From Anaerolineae bacterium (GTDB lineage: Bacteria; Chloroflexota; Anaerolineae; DRVO01), in NCBI GenBank assembly GCA_012719195.1, contig JAAYAV010000177.1, positions 1 through 17,048 on the forward strand: a DNA stretch of 17,048 nucleotides. The letters run 5' to 3'. Of this stretch, positions 13,359-17,048 are shown one piece after another. The position numbers were made by a program, and so were the translations under genes. The notes under the pieces were generated by a model that had not been told where the DNA came from, ran no database searches, and saw only the letters and a list, made by a program, of their open reading frames with translations. Position 1 is the stretch's first letter. Every line of letters begins with the position of its first letter.

Positions 13359-14555
13359 TCAATCCTCCGTTCTGCCATTACTCCGCGCCACCAGCTCTTG
13401 GTCGAGCTTCTGGGCCAGACCCTGGGCTAGCTGCGCGGCGACTTCCAATGTCATGGGCTCGATCGCGTCGATGGTATCGGTCGTCCACTGCCAGTTCGGC
13501 AGGGCGCCGCGACGGTCAAGCGCATGTACCGTGATAGCCGGAATACGCGCCCGCAGCGCGACATAGGCGCTGGAGTTGCTCTGCTGGAAGGGCCGCGCCT
13601 GAGCCGGCAGCTTGAGCCGGGCCACCACCTCGGCGGCGATGCCCAGGACGACGCGGGGTACGGCAACGGCACGCGCGAAGCCCTCCAGCAGGCTCAACGT
13701 GACCGCCCCCGAGCCGACGCCTTCCAGGTTCACGAGGAGGGTGGTCTGGGGCACGAGTCCCGCTCGCGCCAGGAAGGCGCGCAGACCGGCCATGCCGGTC
13801 ACGTGGCCGGCGTCGGCCACGAACCAAGTGTCGACCTGCTCAAGGGCAGGCATCTGTTCGGCCAACTGAACCAGCACGGCGAGGCCGCTCCCGTTGTGGT
13901 TGGCGCCTGGCGAGGCCGGCAACTCCATGACCCCGTGCAGGGTGACGGCCAGGTGGACGATCAGGTAAAGCCCCGCTGCGAATCCGATCCACACCAAGCT
14001 CTCGAGCCGGGTGAAGGTCGCCACCGCGGCCAGCACTAGGATGATGAGGCCGGAGTTGAGCGCGAAAACGTACGCCTGTCTCTGCAGCAAGGAGGCGCGC
14101 GGCGCGGCGAACAGCGTCGGCTGGGCGGTGTCCAGGTGAGCGGTGAAGACAACCGCGCGCTGCGGCGTCCCCATGGCGGGCCGCCGCCCAACGACGTTAT
14201 GCGAAGGCGACTGGGGCAACAGCCGCGAAAGCAGCGGCGTGGCCGTCGCTTCCGCGAGCAGCACCCCGATCCCGGCGAGGGCGCACGCCGCCGCAAGCGG
14301 GGGAATCGGGCTCAGCAAGATGGCGGCCGTCACCAGAAGGCTGAAGCCGATGATGCTGGGCAAGTGCTGGTGGGTCTGCACCCGGACCGGCTGAAGTTCT
14401 GCCGTCAGCCCCGCTTCAGTCATGCGCTGGTGCACATAGCGGGCGGCATCGTTCTCTGCTTGCGATCCGGCCCGGCGCGGTCCGATCTCGGCAGCCAGAT
14501 GCTTCAGCGTCGACATCATGGCGGCCGCCTCTTGGTTGGGCCCAGACTGAGCCAT
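13359..14555 (-). CDS. M28 peptidase-like membrane protein with degraded zinc site
   Basis: The 398-residue protein aligns along the M28 aminopeptidase plan: IGPRRAGS...AARYVHQRM near the N-terminus, HNVVGRRP, FTAHLDT, GANHNGSG, LVNLEGVGSG and NWQWTTDTID. Hydrophobic stretches at about 65-103 and 158-203 are likely membrane hairpins inserted in the fold. His140 of HLDT is kept. The bridging Asp position reads Asn-His-Asn (219-221), the Glu-Glu pair (general base and ligand) reads Gly250-His251, the later Asp is Glu278, and the terminal His is Gln356. Catalysis therefore looks lost or changed. The ATG at 14555 overlaps the upstream stop (TGATG), with AGGAG about ten bases away. A longer start at 14597 would overlap the SBP gene by 43 bases and is rejected. 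A binding, scaffold or regulatory role is inferred. Confidence 0.85.
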   Translation of the reverse strand: MAQSGPNQEAAAMMSTLKHLAAEIGPRRAGSQAENDAARYVHQRMTEAGLTAELQPVRVQTHQHLPSIIGFSLLVTAAILLSPIPPLAAACALAGIGVLLAEATATPLLSRLLPQSPSHNVVGRRPAMGTPQRAVVFTAHLDTAQPTLFAAPRASLLQRQAYVFALNSGLIILVLAAVATFTRLESLVWIGFAAGLYLIVHLAVTLHGVMELPASPGANHNGSGLAVLVQLAEQMPALEQVDTWFVADAGHVTGMAGLRAFLARAGLVPQTTLLVNLEGVGSGAVTLSLLEGFARAVAVPRVVLGIAAEVVARLKLPAQARPFQQSNSSAYVALRARIPAITVHALDRRGALPNWQWTTDTIDAIEPMTLEVAAQLAQGLAQKLDQELVARSNGRTED

Positions 14556-15313
14556 CAGCAGGCTTCTCCTAACCAACGGCGCCGGATGGCCATCCACTCG
14601 TCGGATTCCAGCACCTCTGCAAGTGTTGACATAATCTCATCGGCGAGGCGCGAAGCACGGGCGTTCGCGGCCACCGCGTAGGGTGCCTCGGTAAGGTGCT
14701 GCCCTATCGCCAGCCCCTGGTCCGCTACCAGGGCGCAGGCGGATACGCGCGTGACGATGCCGTAGCCCCCCGTCTCAGCCAGGCGCGCCAGCACCTCCCC
14801 CTCGGACATGACTTCCACCGTCGTGACCTGCGGAAGTCGGTCCCGCGCCAGCATTGCCGCCTCGCTGCCGGCCTCCACCACCACCGGCCCTGAGTAGCCG
14901 GCGTCCGGCTCACCTGTTCCGGCGGCGTGCACCCAGACCAGCCCGTCCACAAAGTAGGGCGTGCTGTAGCGCACGTCCTGGGTACGTTGCGCCTCGTAGG
15001 GCAGGGCGGAGATGAGCACGTCCACCTCGCCACCGGCCAACGCGTCATGGAGGCCGTCGAAGGCGATGTTGGCGATCTCCAGCTGCAGGCCCAGGCGACG
15101 CGCTAAGGCGTCGGCCAGGTCCACGTCAAGCCCCTGTACCTGCCCCTCCGCGTCCACCACCTCGAAAGGCGGGAAGGACGCGTCCATGCCCACTCGCAGG
15201 CGGCCGCGCTCGCGCACCCTATCCCAGGAGTCGTCCTCTCCGCCGGCCACGAAGACGTAGTAGAGAAGCGAGGCCCCGAGCAGAGCAAGGGTAACGAACG
15301 CAACGCGACGCAT
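14555..15313 (-). CDS. Family 3 extracellular solute-binding protein (amino-acid type), membrane-anchored
   Basis: The 252-residue protein has one N-terminal hydrophobic segment (about 4-23) without a lipobox Cys, so it is either a signal anchor or cleaved. The PBPb/SBP_bac_3 fold follows, with LRVGMDASFPPFEVVD at the start of domain 1, a GLDVDLADALARRLG helix, VDVLISALPYEAQRTQDVRYSTPYF, and the RRRWLGEAC end. The family binds polar amino acids or similar ligands outside the membrane for ABC uptake or for sensing. No permease or ATPase gene of an uptake system is nearby. The ATG at 15313 has no SD, and a perfect TATAAT ends six bases before it, implying a leaderless mRNA. Its stop overlaps the start of the M28-like gene, so the two products are made together. 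Confidence 0.9.
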   Translation of the reverse strand: MRRVAFVTLALLGASLLYYVFVAGGEDDSWDRVRERGRLRVGMDASFPPFEVVDAEGQVQGLDVDLADALARRLGLQLEIANIAFDGLHDALAGGEVDVLISALPYEAQRTQDVRYSTPYFVDGLVWVHAAGTGEPDAGYSGPVVVEAGSEAAMLARDRLPQVTTVEVMSEGEVLARLAETGGYGIVTRVSACALVADQGLAIGQHLTEAPYAVAANARASRLADEIMSTLAEVLESDEWMAIRRRWLGEAC

Positions 15314-15319
15314 GACAGG

Positions 15320-15325
15320 ATTATA
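15320..15325 (-). promoter_or_regulatory. TATAAT -10 element for a leaderless SBP transcript
   Basis: The minus strand reads TATAAT, then CCTGTC, then ATG. With the usual 6-7 base distance from -10 to +1, transcription would begin at the A of the start codon. No good -35 lies 17 bases upstream (TAGCCT), and no SD precedes the ATG. The element lies in the 32-base gap after the glycoside hydrolase stop, marking a new transcription unit. Confidence 0.55.
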
Positions 15326-15345
15326 GCCCCGGAGCGTTGCTTAGG

Positions 15346-16467
15346 CTACCGGCAGCGGAGGGCGTAGTCCTGTACGGCGTGGTAAATCGGACGGGCGAGG
15401 AAGTCGGGAGTGACGAAGGAGAAGTAGTCTTGATAGGAGTTCTGGGGCCAGGGGTAGCGGAAGGCCCACATGGCCACGAAAGGGCACCAGGGCCAGCGCT
15501 CAGCCGCCAGCGCGTAGGCGTCCCGAGTGTACTGGGTACGCTGGGCCGGCCGCACCGCTCGTGTCCAGCGCGGATGGTCGTTCCAGCCGGCCTCGGTGAC
15601 CATTACTGGAAGGTGGGCGGCGCCGGAATCCACGAGGAAGGAGCGCAGCACTTCAGTTCGGCGGAAGTTGACGCGGTCGGGGCCGGGCTCGTCCGCGGGA
15701 GGAGCGCTCCAGCCGTAGGCGTGCACGGCCAGGGCGTCCATGCTTTCCAGGGCGCCCGCATCCCGGGCGCGCGCGAGAAAAGGCAGGTCACCCATGGCCA
15801 GGGGGCCGGCGTAGGCGGCCGCGACCGGCGCCAGGGCGCCGCCGAGAACCTGCGCCTGGGGGACCACTTCCTTGATGGCGCTGTAGCAGCGACGCAGGAG
15901 CAGGGCGTAACCCTCGGGATCCGGATCGCGAAAGCCCCACTCCAGGGCTAGGTTAGGCTCGTTCCAGACGATGTAGTGCCGCACCCGGTCGCCGTAACGC
16001 TGCGCGAAGCGGGTGCAGAAGGAGGCGAAGTGGGAGTACCGCTCCTGAGGCAAGAAGGAGGTAGCGGTGTCGGCCGGCCGGGCCCATTGGGGAACGAACC
16101 CCAACCGTGCCACTACCTGCAGACCCTGGCGCAAGGCGTGCGCGATGACAAGATCGGAGTGCGACCAGTCGAAGCGACCGGGAGCGCTCTCGATATAGGC
16201 CCAAGGGAAGTACTCCACCGCCCAGTGAGCTCCCATTTCGCGTACCATCTCCAGGGTGCGCTTGATCTTCCACTCCTCGACTTCATCGGTGAGTCGGGTG
16301 TGCACGCCGACGTGAGGGGCGCAGCCGAGCGGCTGCCGTTGGGGTCCGAGCGTGACCAGGGGCAGGGGGGTGCTGCCGGCGGCGAGTCCGAGGGCGCCCG
16401 CGGCCAATGCGCGCAGCAGCCAGCGGCGCTGGACCCGCGGGTCCCTCCTCAGGGAGAAAGGCGGCAC
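15346..16467 (-). CDS. Tat-exported clan GH-A glycoside hydrolase-like protein
   Basis: Starting at GTG 16467 the protein has 373 residues and a Tat-like signal: an Arg-rich N-region with QRRWLLR, then ALAAGALGLAAG. A beta/alpha barrel follows. The clan GH-A acid/base motif is VWNEPNL with Glu170 at the end of strand 4, and the nucleophile motif is VTEAGWN with Glu292 at the end of strand 7. APGRFDWSHSD and WAFRYPWP are typical of GH39/GH5-like barrels. Retaining hydrolysis of a beta-linked glycan outside the cytoplasm is expected; the family and substrate are not resolved. The open frame runs on to 16626, but that part overlaps the upstream gene and is not protein-like. The chosen start overlaps that gene by 19 bases, so the two are cotranscribed and probably functionally linked. 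Confidence 0.8.
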   Translation of the reverse strand: MPPFSLRRDPRVQRRWLLRALAAGALGLAAGSTPLPLVTLGPQRQPLGCAPHVGVHTRLTDEVEEWKIKRTLEMVREMGAHWAVEYFPWAYIESAPGRFDWSHSDLVIAHALRQGLQVVARLGFVPQWARPADTATSFLPQERYSHFASFCTRFAQRYGDRVRHYIVWNEPNLALEWGFRDPDPEGYALLLRRCYSAIKEVVPQAQVLGGALAPVAAAYAGPLAMGDLPFLARARDAGALESMDALAVHAYGWSAPPADEPGPDRVNFRRTEVLRSFLVDSGAAHLPVMVTEAGWNDHPRWTRAVRPAQRTQYTRDAYALAAERWPWCPFVAMWAFRYPWPQNSYQDYFSFVTPDFLARPIYHAVQDYALRCR

Positions 16468-17048
16468 TGCTCGAAGTAAGCCGCCACCTGAGCGAGGCGC
16501 TGCTCTCGCTGGTCGCCGGTGGGGAAGAAGGAGATGCCCTCGGGGGCGCCCTGCAGTGAGGCGGCCACGGCCGAGGCAACGCTGGGATCGTCGAGCCAGA
16601 GGACGGGCACCAGTTCGGCCCGGCACCGGAGACGCGCGCGGGCACGCCGCACCTCAATGGCCACCGCGTCCACCGCCAACTCCGGGCCCTCCTGGATACC
16701 GGGGCGGCCGCCCGCGGAAAGCCCCAGCAACCTCAGGGCCGTCGCCTCCCTCAACTCCGGCCCGATGGAGCGCGCTAGGCCAGCGAGGCCGCGGATCTCG
16801 GGCGCCAGGCAGGCCGGACCGTCACCGAGGCGGTAGACCATGGGGGCGACGACGTCCAGGTTCGCCTCGAGGAGGCGGTAGTCCTGCCCGACGAGCGGGG
16901 CCAAAGAGGGGGTGAAGACATAGGCCCCCAACGACGTTCCCGGGGCGGCGGCGTCGATGACGGCGCGCACTTCGGCGATTGCGTCGGCGATGATGGCGGA
17001 TCGGAAGCGGAGCCACTGCAACAGCAGCTCGCTTCCCGAAAGGTAGGC
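16449..17048 (-). CDS. Hypothetical TIM-barrel (glycosidase-like) protein, C-terminal part
   Basis: The frame is open from the right window edge to TGA at 16449-16451 and gives about 199 residues; the N-terminus is outside. Visible segments are LQWLRFRSAIIADAIAEVR, TSLGAYVFTPSLAPLVGQDY, NLDVVAPMVYR and AELVPVLWLDDPSV. The alternation of strands and helices, with the D-x-V-x-PMVYR strand, resembles the second half of putative glycoside hydrolase barrels, but I do not recognise the exact family. A TTG at 17021 could be a start, yet the frame continues upstream with sensible residues (AYLSGSELL), so it is probably internal. It overlaps the Tat-exported hydrolase gene by 19 bases, suggesting a shared role in carbohydrate processing. 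Confidence 0.7.
   Translation of the reverse strand, partial: AYLSGSELLLQWLRFRSAIIADAIAEVRAVIDAAAPGTSLGAYVFTPSLAPLVGQDYRLLEANLDVVAPMVYRLGDGPACLAPEIRGLAGLARSIGPELREATALRLLGLSAGGRPGIQEGPELAVDAVAIEVRRARARLRCRAELVPVLWLDDPSVASAVAASLQGAPEGISFFPTGDQREQRLAQVAAYFEQCRLSP

Noticed and set aside
14556..14597. Longer start of the M28-like gene at 14597
   Set aside because: It would overlap the SBP gene by 43 bases without an SD; ATG 14555 gives a TGATG overlap and an AGGAG.
16468..16626. N-terminal extension of the glycoside hydrolase to ATG 16626
   Set aside because: This part overlaps the real upstream gene, is Arg/Pro/Gly-rich like a frame shadow, and would put the Tat signal about 60 residues inside the protein.
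1..17048. CRISPR array, prophage, toxin-antitoxin or defence genes
   Set aside because: No regularly spaced repeats, integrase, capsid, nuclease or antitoxin-like ORFs are seen; most of the window is housekeeping and transport genes.

Overview
The window is GC-rich, densely packed bacterial chromosome. The gene mix suggests a Chloroflexota-like lineage (Anaerolineae or a relative): a heterodimeric ABC exporter, a membrane-embedded M28-type protein, a Tat-exported clan GH-A hydrolase, GTG/TTG starts with strong Shine-Dalgarno (SD) sites, and a full-length PolA with proofreading. This assignment is inference from gene style, not from a marker comparison. I see no insertion sequence, phage gene or CRISPR array.

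Left part (1-3182, minus strand). Two overlapping genes encode the halves of an ABC exporter; the second is cut by the window edge. The complete first half has a degenerate ATPase site (Asp for the catalytic Glu, Gln for the switch His), as in heterodimeric exporters. Upstream lies the only gene-poor stretch (2839-3182). It holds a candidate 34-codon leader ORF whose SD sits in a hairpin, two divergent sigma70-like promoters, and a 13-bp perfect inverted repeat placed just downstream of both predicted transcription starts.

Middle (3183-10427). A TIM-barrel sugar isomerase/epimerase (+) faces a glycerophosphodiester phosphodiesterase (-), with a strong hairpin between their ends. Then come DNA polymerase I, arginyl-tRNA synthetase, tRNA-Val(UAC) with its own promoter and terminator-like hairpin, and a DUF72 protein, all on the plus strand.

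Right part (10435-17048, minus strand). Read in transcription order: the 3' part of a TIM-barrel-like protein, a Tat-exported clan GH-A glycoside hydrolase, a family 3 solute-binding protein (SBP), an M28-like membrane protein that has lost most zinc ligands, a SIS-domain amino-sugar isomerase/deaminase-like protein, a GNAT acetyltransferase and an MFS exporter. SBP, M28-like and SIS are translationally coupled (TGATG overlap, then a 1-nt gap). They appear to be driven by a perfect TATAAT placed so that the SBP mRNA would be leaderless.

Most worth pursuing are the SBP / dead-M28 / SIS operon and the symmetric control region between the ABC exporter and the sugar isomerase. Neither is proven to be a new system; the tests that would decide are given in the findings.
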